This document shows, in pieces, positions 8,323-16,268 of a stretch of DNA of 34,595 nucleotides; position 1 is the stretch's first letter; the number at the start of each line of letters is the position of its first letter. This DNA comes from Silicimonas sp. (lineage in GTDB: Bacteria; Pseudomonadota; Alphaproteobacteria; Rhodobacterales; Rhodobacteraceae). The position numbers were made by a program, and so were the translations under genes. The DNA is taken from contig JAJDZT010000026.1 of assembly GCA_022824525.1 (NCBI GenBank), positions 1 to 34,595 on the forward strand, in the 5' to 3' direction. The notes below the pieces were generated by a model, which was not told where the DNA came from, ran no database searches, and saw nothing but the letters and a program-made list of their open reading frames with translations.

Positions 8323-8364
8323 CAAAGCGGAACAAAGTTCCGATAGCCAAATCGCGAATCGCGA

Positions 8365-9000
8365 TCAGATCACGAGAACCTGAGCACCCACACGCGACAG
8401 AGCGAACAACTCGGAGATGTGTTCGTTGTAAAGGCCAATGCACCCGTTTGAAGACCGCCGACCGATCTTGCGTGTGTCGTGGGTTCCATGGATGCGATAG
8501 TATGTCCAGCTCAGATAGAGCGCGTGTGTACCAAGCGGATTGTCCGGTCCGGGGCCGACATAGTCCGGCCAGTCTGGGTTCCGCTTCTTCATGGCAGGTG
8601 TAGGCCGCCATTCAGGCCCTTCGACTTTGCGCACGATTTTGGTACGTCCGCGCCGCGTCAAATCCTCGGACAGCGGAACGCTGGTCGGATACAGCTTGTA
8701 GACCGAACGGTCAGGGCTCCAATAATGGAGTGCGCGAGACGACAGGTCGACGAGGATCGCGCCGCCATTCGTGTTGTCGAAATAGGGTTCCCAATCCAAA
8801 GCACGGAAACTCGACGCGTTCCGGCGCACGCTACCAACTTTTGAACGGTACTCGACGGTGTCCGATCCGTCTTGCGCAACTGCAGGTACTGCTGCTGCCG
8901 CAAGCGAGCCGGTCAAGAATAGGCGACGATTGAAAAATGGGGAAAAATTACCAGACACGGGCCATGCCTCCGTTGGTGTTCTTTGCTCAGCGCGGAACAT
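8365..9000 (-). CDS. L,D-transpeptidase (YkuD domain), Tat-exported
   Basis: About 211 residues from the ATG at 9000. A Tat-like signal lies at about 24-43 (NRRLFLTG, then an alanine-rich hydrophobic stretch ending AVAQ). The YkuD catalytic signature is present: His171 in YRIHGTHD and Cys187 in SSNGCIGLYN. The enzyme forms 3-3 peptidoglycan cross-links or attaches proteins to peptidoglycan in the periplasm. There is no peptidoglycan-binding LysM domain. An in-frame TTG at 9024 would give 8 more residues but is less likely. It is divergent from the CAP lipoprotein gene, another envelope protein. Confidence 0.9.
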   Translation of the reverse strand: MFRAEQRTPTEAWPVSGNFSPFFNRRLFLTGSLAAAAVPAVAQDGSDTVEYRSKVGSVRRNASSFRALDWEPYFDNTNGGAILVDLSSRALHYWSPDRSVYKLYPTSVPLSEDLTRRGRTKIVRKVEGPEWRPTPAMKKRNPDWPDYVGPGPDNPLGTHALYLSWTYYRIHGTHDTRKIGRRSSNGCIGLYNEHISELFALSRVGAQVLVI

Positions 9001-9112
9001 AGGGAATTGAGACACAACCCGCAATTCACAGAAGCGTATGTTTGCCGAACGGGTTTGAATGGACGGCTACTTCGCTGTAAGGCTGTCGCGAACGGAACAC
9101 ATACAGGCTGAA

Positions 9113-9643
9113 ATGTTGCGCTTTTTCCTCACTTTTATCGCGCTTTTTGCGCTTGCCGCATGCTCTACACCAGAGCCTCGATTCGGCCCCGACGGCAGGC
9201 CTTTGCCGCAAGTTTACCGGATAAAGAGCGGTGACACGGCCGAGATCCAATTCCGCATGCTTGATGGCGTGAACGCGCTTCGCGAGGCGCGCGGTGCAGC
9301 GCCGGTCCGATTGAACTCGGAGTTAACCGCCGCCGCGAAGACACATGCACGCGACATGTCGGTCCAAAACCGCCCTTGGCACTTTGGATCTGATGGCTCC
9401 AGCCCAATCGATCGCGCCTCGCGGTCCGGTTACACCGGCCGCCTGATTGGTGAGAATATTTCAGAGACCTACGAAACGGAACTTCAGACACTCGCCGCAT
9501 GGATGGAACAGCCTGAAACAAGGCAGGTCATTCTTGATCCCCGCGCTCGTGATCTTGGCTTCTCGTGGTTTCAGGAGTCCTCCGGTAAAATATGGTGGGT
9601 CATGAACCTTGGTCAGCCGAGCTTTCGAGGCGCTGGCAGTTAA
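9113..9643 (+). CDS. CAP-domain lipoprotein
   Basis: 176 residues. The N-terminus MLRFFLTFIALFALAAC has a lipobox (LAAC), so the mature protein is anchored at Cys17. A CAP domain follows: NALREARGAAPVRLN, THARDMSVQNR, ENISETY and a WMEQPETRQVILDPRARDLGFSW segment equivalent to the second signature of the family. The usual histidine of that second motif is not evident (PETRQVIL in place of PGHRxNIL). The ATG at 9113 is chosen because it starts the signal peptide; an upstream in-frame ATG at 9059 adds 18 residues without signal character. Confidence 0.87.
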   Translation: MLRFFLTFIALFALAACSTPEPRFGPDGRPLPQVYRIKSGDTAEIQFRMLDGVNALREARGAAPVRLNSELTAAAKTHARDMSVQNRPWHFGSDGSSPIDRASRSGYTGRLIGENISETYETELQTLAAWMEQPETRQVILDPRARDLGFSWFQESSGKIWWVMNLGQPSFRGAGS

Positions 9644-9753
9644 GCCCGGGCTGGCGCGACTGAGTCACAAACTGCAAGTTACCGTGACATCGTCGTGACA
9701 AGGCTTGTCCTAACGGCATTCGGTGGCAATCTGGGAAACGAAAGGAATTCCTG

Positions 9754-10968
9754 ATGGCCATCGAACGCTTCACTTTTCCGGGTCATGCCGGCGACAATCT
9801 GGCGGCACGCCTTGATATGCCAGAAGGCCCGCATCTTGCGACGGCGCTTTTTGCCCATTGCTTCACATGCGGAAAGGACATCACAGCCGCGCGTCGGATC
9901 GCCGGTCGCCTTTCGGCGATGGGCATTGCGGTTCTGCGATTTGATTTTACCGGGCTTGGTCACTCGGACGGAGAGTTCGCCAACACCACCTTTACGTCGA
10001 ATGTCGATGATCTCTTGCGCGCAGCAAAGCATCTTGGCGAGCGTGGCATGGCACCGAGCCTGCTGATAGGGCATTCGCTTGGCGGCGCAGCGGTTCTGAA
10101 AGCGGCTGGAGCGATCGACAGCGTCAAAGCAGTTGCAACCATAGGCGCACCCTTTGATCCCGGGCACGTGACGCACAACTTTGGCGACGCGCTGGACAAG
10201 ATAACCTCGGAGGGTGCAGCCGAAGTCTCACTCGCCGGACGTCCATTCAAGATAGGAAAGGGTTTCGTCGATGATGTGTCGGCGGCAGCATTGGCACCGG
10301 TGATTGGCAAGCTGGGCAAAGCGCTTTTGGTAATGCATGCGCCGCGCGACGCCACTGTCGGAGTACAGAATGCGACACAGATCTTTCTTGCTGCGAAGCA
10401 TCCCAAGAGTTTCGTGACGCTCGATAACGCCGACCACCTGATCTCCAATCCTGAAGACGCGGAATATGCGGCCGAGGTTATTGCAGCTTGGGCCGGTCGG
10501 TACCTTGACCTTCGCCCACCTGCTCCTCCTCCTGGAGCGCCGGAAGGGATAGTTCGAATCAGTGAAGCCGACCCGAAGGGGTTCCTACAGGACGTGAATG
10601 CCGGGCCCGTTCACCATACCCTTGCCGACGAACCATTGGCCTATGGTGGAACAAATCAGGGCATGACGCCTTACGGATTTCTTTCCGCCGGTCTTGGCGC
10701 ATGCACGTCGATGACGATCCGGATGTATGCACGCCGAAAGGGGTGGCCGCTTGAGCATGTCTCTGTCGATGTAAGCCACGATAAGGTTCATGCCCAAGAT
10801 GCAGAAACGTCCAAAGAAGTTCGGATCGATAGTTTCCGCCGCGAAATCCGCTTGGTGGGTGAGTTGGATACCGCTCAACGACAAAGGCTGCTCGAGATCG
10901 CCGATAAGTGTCCGGTGCACCGCACATTGGAAACCGGAGCCGAGGTGAAAACCATCCTCGTGGATTGA
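9754..10968 (+). CDS. Alpha/beta hydrolase - OsmC fusion protein
   Basis: 404 residues in two domains. Residues 1 to about 250 form an alpha/beta hydrolase with the nucleophile elbow GHSLGG (Ser108), DFTGLGHSDG and a histidine in NADHLIS. A proline-rich linker (PPAPPPGAPEG) joins an OsmC/Ohr-like domain with the two redox cysteines, Cys317 in GLGACTSM and Cys386 in CPVH. OsmC proteins reduce organic peroxides. The fusion suggests hydrolysis and peroxide reduction of the same kind of ester or lipid substrate, which is an inference. It is the first gene of a rightward cluster with deoC (32 bases apart) and ALDH16. Confidence 0.93.
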   Translation: MAIERFTFPGHAGDNLAARLDMPEGPHLATALFAHCFTCGKDITAARRIAGRLSAMGIAVLRFDFTGLGHSDGEFANTTFTSNVDDLLRAAKHLGERGMAPSLLIGHSLGGAAVLKAAGAIDSVKAVATIGAPFDPGHVTHNFGDALDKITSEGAAEVSLAGRPFKIGKGFVDDVSAAALAPVIGKLGKALLVMHAPRDATVGVQNATQIFLAAKHPKSFVTLDNADHLISNPEDAEYAAEVIAAWAGRYLDLRPPAPPPGAPEGIVRISEADPKGFLQDVNAGPVHHTLADEPLAYGGTNQGMTPYGFLSAGLGACTSMTIRMYARRKGWPLEHVSVDVSHDKVHAQDAETSKEVRIDSFRREIRLVGELDTAQRQRLLEIADKCPVHRTLETGAEVKTILVD

Positions 10969-11000
10969 AGTGACGCGCGGGCCGTGCGACGGTTTACGCG

Positions 11001-11993
11001 ATGGAACGAACCGCGACCCAACTCGACGAAGCACAACTTCCGCAGGTGCAGGAACCGCGCAATGCGGGGATGGCGCTCGACCTTGAACTGGTGAGAGCCT
11101 TGCAGGCCAATACCAGCGCAATCGATAGAAGGGCCGCAACCCTGCCCGGTCGACGAACAGTCAAGAAGGCCTATCAGGCCGCCTGGTTGGCACGCGCAAT
11201 CACAATGATCGATCTGACAACGCTTTCCGGGGACGACACCGCAGGACGCGTGCGAAGGTTATGCGCCAAGGCACGCCAACCCGTGCGAGCAGACATGTTG
11301 ACCACACTCGGTTTGCCGCATCTGACCGTTGGTGCCGTTTGCGTATATCACGACATGGTCGAGACTGCCGTCGAGGCATTAAAGGGATCGGGCATTCCTG
11401 TTGCCGCTGTTTCAACTGGATTTCCAGCGGGGTTGTCCCCTTTTCATCTTCGTGTCGCCGAAATCAATGAAAGCGTCAAAGCCGGCGCAGGTGAGATCGA
11501 TATCGTGATATCGCGTCGTCATGTTCTGACCGGTAACTGGCAGGCGCTATACGATGAAATGCGAACCTTTCGCGAAGCTTGTGGCGACGCGCACGTTAAG
11601 GCGATTTTGGCGACTGGAGAGCTTGGAAGCTTGCGTAACGTTGCCCGGGCGAGCTGGGTTTGCATGATGGCAGGTGCAGACTTCATCAAAACGTCTACCG
11701 GGAAGGAAAGCGTCAATGCAACATTGCCCGTATCGCTGGTCATGATGCGGGCTATCCGCGGATATCACGAGATGACCGGTTACCGAGTTGGCTACAAGCC
11801 GGCAGGGGGCATCTCCAAAGCGAAAGACGCCGTGACCTATCTGACACTGATAAAGGACGAGTTGGGCGACCGCTGGCTGCAGAATGACCTCTTCAGGTTT
11901 GGAGCATCGTCGTTACTTGGCGATATTGAGCGTCAGCTGGAACATCATATCGCCGGACGGTACTCATCGGCCTATCGGCACCCATTGGGATAA
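11001..11993 (+). CDS. deoC: Deoxyribose-phosphate aldolase (long form)
   Basis: 330 residues, the long DeoC type. It splits 2-deoxyribose 5-phosphate into acetaldehyde and glyceraldehyde 3-phosphate in the cytoplasm. The Schiff-base lysine is Lys230 in ADFIKTSTGK. The second lysine is Lys200 in HVKAILATGEL and the aspartate is in GEIDIVI (about 167). The barrel segment STGFPAG is also present. The first 50 residues are an N-terminal extension over the E. coli enzyme. It lies 36 bases upstream of the aldehyde dehydrogenase gene, which could oxidise the acetaldehyde produced. Confidence 0.95.
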   Translation: MERTATQLDEAQLPQVQEPRNAGMALDLELVRALQANTSAIDRRAATLPGRRTVKKAYQAAWLARAITMIDLTTLSGDDTAGRVRRLCAKARQPVRADMLTTLGLPHLTVGAVCVYHDMVETAVEALKGSGIPVAAVSTGFPAGLSPFHLRVAEINESVKAGAGEIDIVISRRHVLTGNWQALYDEMRTFREACGDAHVKAILATGELGSLRNVARASWVCMMAGADFIKTSTGKESVNATLPVSLVMMRAIRGYHEMTGYRVGYKPAGGISKAKDAVTYLTLIKDELGDRWLQNDLFRFGASSLLGDIERQLEHHIAGRYSSAYRHPLG

Positions 11994-12029
11994 CAGGAAT
12001 CTCGTGGAAGCGAGCGAAAGGGTCCAGGA

Positions 12030-14366
12030 ATGAACGTCGCTGATATCTTCGAGTCCATGGAATACGGGCCCGCGCCTGAAGACTCTGGCGAAGCATTGAA
12101 ATGGATCGCCAGCCATGACGGCAAGTTTGGCCAGTTCATCGTTGGAAAGTTTACGAAGCCAAACAAGTTGTTTCCGTCAAAGAATCCTGCGACTGGCAAA
12201 CTGCTCGCCAAAGTCGGACAAGCCACCCAGCGCGACGTCAATGCTGCCATCAAAGCTGCGCACAACGCTCAGCCATCTTGGGCCAAGGACAGCAAAGCCC
12301 GTGCGCGCGTACTCTATGCATTGGCGCGGCTCATACAAAAACACTCCCGACTATTTGCCGTACTCGAGACACTCGACAACGGGAAACCAATCCGCGAGAG
12401 CCGTGACATCGATATTCCATTGGTTGCCAGGCATTTCTACTACCACGCCGGTATGGCGCAGCTCATGGATGATGAACTGCCTGAACGTGAAGCCTTGGGC
12501 GTGTGCGGGCAGATCATTCCCTGGAATTTCCCTTTGCTCATGCTTGCATGGAAAGTCGCTCCTGCCTTGGCGATGGGAAACACCGTCGTACTGAAACCGG
12601 CCGAGTACACTTCCTTGACGGCTCTTCTTTTTGCAGAAGTGTCTCGCGAAGCAGGGATGCCACCGGGCGTGCTGAATATTCTCACCGGAGACGGCAACGT
12701 CGGTGAGATGATCGTCGACCATAAAGACATAGACAAAATCGCGTTTACAGGTTCGACCGAGGTAGGACGTGTAATTCGCACCGCGACTGCGGGTACCGGC
12801 AAGTCGCTGACTTTGGAGCTGGGGGGCAAATCGCCGTACATCGTTTTCGACGACGCCGACCTGGACAGCGCCATTGAAGGCCTCGTGGACGCGATTTGGT
12901 TCAATCAGGGTCAGGTCTGCTGCGCGGGTTCAAGGTTACTTGTCCAGGAAGGGATCGCAGAAGACTTCACCCGACGATTGAAAGCTCGGATGGACAAACT
13001 CAGGATCGGTGATCCGCTCGACAAATGTATCGACATTGGCGCGGTCGTTGATCCAGTTCAACTCAAGGCAATAAAGGGGCTGGTCGCCCAATCCGGTGGC
13101 GAAGTCTACCACGCCGCTGCTGACGTCCCGTCAAAAGGATGTTTCTACCCACCGACATTGATCACAGGCCTCTCGACGGCCGACCCTTTGATGCAAGAAG
13201 AGATTTTTGGGCCGGTTCTCGTTGCCTCGACATTCCGAACGCCGGCTGAGGCAGTCGATTTGGCCAATAACACGCGATACGGTTTGGCAGCCACGGTTTG
13301 GACGGAGAATATCAATCTCGCGCTCGATATCGCACCCAAACTTGCGGCAGGGGTCGTGTGGGTCAACGCTACAAATTTGTTTGATGCTGCCGCCGGCTTC
13401 GGTGGCGTGCGCGAAAGCGGGTTTGGACGTGAGGGAGGATGGGAAGGACTACGGGCTTACACAAAGCCTCGCACCGAAAATCCGAAACTAACGCCGGTTT
13501 CGGCCGTGGCCGCACCCCGAAACATTAAGGTCGACGGCATTGACCGCACTGCGAAACTGTACGTGGGCGGCAAGCAAGTTCGGCCGGATTCGGGTTACTC
13601 AAAGGCGGTTTGGTCGCCAACAGGACAGCTTCTGGGTCACGTAGGTAAAGCAAACCGAAAGGATGTCCGCAACGCCGTCGAGGCGATGAACGGAGCTAAG
13701 GGCTGGTCCCGAACGACGGGCCATCTACGAGCACAAATCCTTTACTATTTGGCCGAGAATCTGTCGGCTCGCTCGGGAGAGTTTGCAAAGCGTATTGACG
13801 AGATGACCGGTCGAAAGGATGGCAAAACCGAAGTCGAGCGCTCAATTGACCGGCTGTTTTCATGGGCGGCATGGGCGGATAAGTTTGACGGCGCAGCGAA
13901 GGCTGTCCAACTGCGGGGCATCGCCCTAGCCATGAACGAACCTGTCGGCAAAATCGGTGCCTTCGCACCAGACAATGCGGCTCTGCTCGGGCTCGCTTCA
14001 ATCGTCGGTGCTTCTATGGCAATGGGCAACCGTCTGACAGTGGTTGCATCAGAACCGTTCCCATTGGCCGCAACCGACTTCTACCAAGTCCTTGAAACAT
14101 CCGACGTCCCCGCTGGCGTGATTAACATACTGACTGGAAAGCACGAAGACCTTGCACCGCACTTGGCTGGTCACTTGGACGTAGACGCAGTTTGGTCTTT
14201 CTCGTCCTCCGACCTTTCGACAAGCATCGAACGAGAGGCCGCAGGTAATCTGAAGCGCACTTGGGTCAACTACGGCCGGGACCACAACTGGTGCAATACC
14301 GAGGCAACAACTTTCCTAAGTGCTGCCACAGAAGTGAAAACGATATGGGTGCCGTACGGAGAGTGA
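12030..14366 (+). CDS. Aldehyde dehydrogenase family 16 (ALDH16) protein with two ALDH domains
   Basis: 778 residues, against about 500 for an ordinary aldehyde dehydrogenase. The first domain is complete: PWNFP (Asn166), LELGGK (Glu263), FNQGQVCCAG (Cys297/298) and the EIFGPV and FGGVRESGFGREGG blocks. From about residue 500 a second, shorter ALDH-like domain begins (KLYVGGKQVRPDSGY). It has a Rossmann-like part, IGAFAPDNAALLGLASIVG, and INILTGKHEDL. The active-site region has no FNxGQxC equivalent, so it should be non-catalytic. This is the architecture of bacterial ALDH16, where the second domain is structural. With deoC immediately upstream, a likely substrate is acetaldehyde from deoxyribose 5-phosphate. 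The stop lies 6 bases from that of the convergent membrane-protein gene. Confidence 0.93.
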   Translation: MNVADIFESMEYGPAPEDSGEALKWIASHDGKFGQFIVGKFTKPNKLFPSKNPATGKLLAKVGQATQRDVNAAIKAAHNAQPSWAKDSKARARVLYALARLIQKHSRLFAVLETLDNGKPIRESRDIDIPLVARHFYYHAGMAQLMDDELPEREALGVCGQIIPWNFPLLMLAWKVAPALAMGNTVVLKPAEYTSLTALLFAEVSREAGMPPGVLNILTGDGNVGEMIVDHKDIDKIAFTGSTEVGRVIRTATAGTGKSLTLELGGKSPYIVFDDADLDSAIEGLVDAIWFNQGQVCCAGSRLLVQEGIAEDFTRRLKARMDKLRIGDPLDKCIDIGAVVDPVQLKAIKGLVAQSGGEVYHAAADVPSKGCFYPPTLITGLSTADPLMQEEIFGPVLVASTFRTPAEAVDLANNTRYGLAATVWTENINLALDIAPKLAAGVVWVNATNLFDAAAGFGGVRESGFGREGGWEGLRAYTKPRTENPKLTPVSAVAAPRNIKVDGIDRTAKLYVGGKQVRPDSGYSKAVWSPTGQLLGHVGKANRKDVRNAVEAMNGAKGWSRTTGHLRAQILYYLAENLSARSGEFAKRIDEMTGRKDGKTEVERSIDRLFSWAAWADKFDGAAKAVQLRGIALAMNEPVGKIGAFAPDNAALLGLASIVGASMAMGNRLTVVASEPFPLAATDFYQVLETSDVPAGVINILTGKHEDLAPHLAGHLDVDAVWSFSSSDLSTSIEREAAGNLKRTWVNYGRDHNWCNTEATTFLSAATEVKTIWVPYGE

Positions 14367-14372
14367 GCCTCT

Positions 14373-14855
14373 TCATTTTGGGTCGCCCGCCCAGTCGAAC
14401 CAGCTCTCGACTGATTTGTACCATCCAACGGCGGTTTTCTGTGTAGACTCGGATGCTGTTTGCGCCATTGAGGTTGCGCGATCTGTGAGAGTGGGTCTTG
14501 CTGCTTCGGCCCGCATATTCTCGGTGCTGATCCACGCCAATCCGGCCAAGATGACGATTAGGCCGATCGTTGAGAGTGCGACACGTGCGAACGTCGATGC
14601 TCTCCAGATATGACTCGCCAAATAGCCCAACACAGTGTCTTCGCGCCGTCTGAAAGGGCCGAAGGCCCGGCCAGCCGCCCCGGTGATCCAAAGAACTAAG
14701 ACTGTCCACAGGACGGGTATTACCAACAAGATGATGCCAAGGATTGGAGCCTGACCCAGAACAATAAGTCCAAAAATGTAGAAGGCGAGCCATAGGAAAA
14801 AGCGGAGTTTCATATGGCGCGGCATGCCGGACCAAAAACCGTTTGATACGTTCAT
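14373..14855 (-). CDS. Predicted membrane protein (unrecognised)
   Basis: About 160 residues. The start at 14855 (MNVSNGFW) has GGAG 6 bases upstream; ATGs at 14861 and 14813 also exist. Hydrophobic segments at about 18-33 (FFLWLAFYIFGLIVLG), 35-58 (an ILLVIPVLWTVLVLWITG stretch) and 90-110 (STIGLIVILAGLAWI) suggest three membrane helices. An arginine-rich loop (FGPFRRRED) follows the second helix, and the tail after the third is hydrophilic. The tail has tandem TSMAQTASESTQ-type polar residues and ends near WYKSVESWFDWAG. No family or function is recognised. It has the same orientation as hsp20 and lies downstream of it, separated by the hsp20 terminator. Confidence 0.7.
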   Translation of the reverse strand: MNVSNGFWSGMPRHMKLRFFLWLAFYIFGLIVLGQAPILGIILLVIPVLWTVLVLWITGAAGRAFGPFRRREDTVLGYLASHIWRASTFARVALSTIGLIVILAGLAWISTENMRAEAARPTLTDRATSMAQTASESTQKTAVGWYKSVESWFDWAGDPK

Positions 14856-14936
14856 TGTCATCTCCGACTTCGCCTTTGAGAATAGCTACTCGATTTCTTG
14901 GCCAATGACGAACTGCCGCGAAAGATACCTGTCTTC

Positions 14937-14969
14937 AAAAGCAAATGGCCCGCCATGCAAAGGCGGGCC
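14937..14969 (-). terminator. Terminator of hsp20
   Basis: A perfect 8-bp GC-rich stem, GGCCCGCC (14947-14954) and GGCGGGCC (14962-14969), has a 7-base loop. On the minus strand it is followed by ATTTGCTTTTG. It lies 22 bases past the hsp20 stop. Confidence 0.75.
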
Positions 14970-14991
14970 AAAGACAAACAGTTTGATAGCC

Positions 14992-15450
14992 TTACGAGGC
15001 TTCTACAGCCTTCGTCTCATAGGTTTCACCGTTCGTGATTTCGATCCGGCGCGGCTTCAAAGCTTCCGGCACTTCTCGCAGAAGATCGATGTTGAGCATT
15101 CCATTCACATGGCTTGCGCCTGTGACACGGACATGATCCGCGAGTGTGAACCGACGCTCAAATGCCCGGTTGGCAATTCCACGATGCAGGTACGTCCGTT
15201 CGTCGGTCTCTTCTGACTTCCGAGCCGAGACAATCAGGGCGTCTTCGCGAACTTCGACGGAAAGATCGTCTTCGCTGAACCCGGCGACGGCAATTGAGAT
15301 GCGCCACGCGTCGTCAGCGGTCTTTTCAATGTTGTAAGGCGGGTAAGATGGCGTTTGGGCTGTATCAGCCAAAATTCTGTCCATCATGTCGGCTATCTGA
15401 TCAAAACCGACAGTTGCACGATGCAGAGGTGCAAGGTCTATACGTCGCAT
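14992..15450 (-). CDS. Small heat-shock protein, Hsp20/IbpA type
   Basis: 152 residues. An alpha-crystallin domain (about 35-125) starts with PPYNIEKTADDAWRISIAVAG, continues with EDDLSVEVREDALIVSARK and AFERRFTLADHVRVTGASHVNGMLNIDL, and is followed by a C-terminal PRRIEI (I-x-I-type tail). It acts as an ATP-independent holdase for unfolding proteins in the cytoplasm. The ATG at 15450 has a perfect GGAGG 8 bases upstream; an in-frame start at 15507 lies before the Shine-Dalgarno and is rejected. Alphaproteobacterial hsp20 genes are commonly heat-controlled at RNA level, and the leader here can fold around the Shine-Dalgarno. Confidence 0.93.
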   Translation of the reverse strand: MRRIDLAPLHRATVGFDQIADMMDRILADTAQTPSYPPYNIEKTADDAWRISIAVAGFSEDDLSVEVREDALIVSARKSEETDERTYLHRGIANRAFERRFTLADHVRVTGASHVNGMLNIDLLREVPEALKPRRIEITNGETYETKAVEAS

Positions 15451-15572
15451 AAGGCTATCCTCCTTTGAGCGATACCAATTGTTGCCTTCCCTTCTTGGGC
15501 AAAGCACTTTTTCGTATTCGAGCCCGTTATCGGCGCCCGGTGAGTGTCACATAGGAAGGTAAAATTGGCGCT

Positions 15573-16259
15573 TCAAGGGGTACGATCAAGCTGATCGAGC
15601 AAGGGCGGGATCCGCAATCGTACATCCGCGGCAAAAGCGACGGGCTGCCTGCCCTGGCGTGACTGACTGTTTATGATCGCCACGAGCTCTAGGCTCCCGT
15701 CTTTCAAGCGCAGCACAGGTGCGCCGCTTTCTCCACCACGGACCATACAGCCAAGCGTTACCACGCCTTCGACCTCGCCTTCGATAACAAGGCATCGTCG
15801 CTGGCGAGGTCTTGGCCCCTCGCCTCTTCGCCAGCTTGCCAGAAACAGCCCCTCTCCAACCTCGGCTTCACCGGCCAGGACAAAGGGAGTGGCGATCTCG
15901 GCTGGCACAGGGCGCTCGAGCTGCACCAGCGCGATATCAAATCTCAAGCGGCGTAGTCTTTGATCCTCGAACGTACCATAGAAAGGATGAATAACGATCC
16001 GCTTGGCCTCGAAGGGCGGAGTTTGCTTTCCATCTCCAACTCGAAAGACACGCCCCTCCACGCTCTGATCAGACACGCAATGTGCGGCTGTTGCCACGAC
16101 ATCTTCGCGAATGAGCGCCGCGCTGCAAGCGCCCGCGCTTTCCACTTTTTCAATCCGCCCTGCCGCAGCGAACGGGTTGGCAAGAGCGGGGCTAAAAGAC
16201 GTTACGCAGACAAGGAAAAGGGAAAGGCGGAATGCTTGACTTAAGAAGCGCACAACCAA
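15573..16259 (-). CDS. Secreted trypsin-like serine protease (first of the pair, 228 residues)
   Basis: Signal peptide at about 1-27 (hydrophobic core, ALA cleavage site). Chymotrypsin-fold protease with the complete triad: His60 in TAAHC, Asp108 in FDIALVQL and Ser178 in GGESGAPV. The small size (about 200 mature residues) resembles glutamyl-endopeptidase-like bacterial S1 proteases. It is expected to be periplasmic or secreted. It lies 9 bases downstream of a second protease of the same fold and is almost certainly in the same transcript. The two are clearly diverged, so the duplication is old or they differ in specificity. Confidence 0.88.
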   Translation of the reverse strand: MVVRFLSQAFRLSLFLVCVTSFSPALANPFAAAGRIEKVESAGACSAALIREDVVATAAHCVSDQSVEGRVFRVGDGKQTPPFEAKRIVIHPFYGTFEDQRLRRLRFDIALVQLERPVPAEIATPFVLAGEAEVGEGLFLASWRRGEGPRPRQRRCLVIEGEVEGVVTLGCMVRGGESGAPVLRLKDGSLELVAIINSQSRQGRQPVAFAADVRLRIPPLLDQLDRTP

Positions 16260-16268
16260 CGGTTCACA

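Noticed and set aside
14701-14710. TGTCCACA resembling a DnaA box
   Set aside because: Single occurrence inside the coding sequence of the predicted membrane protein, far from dnaA.
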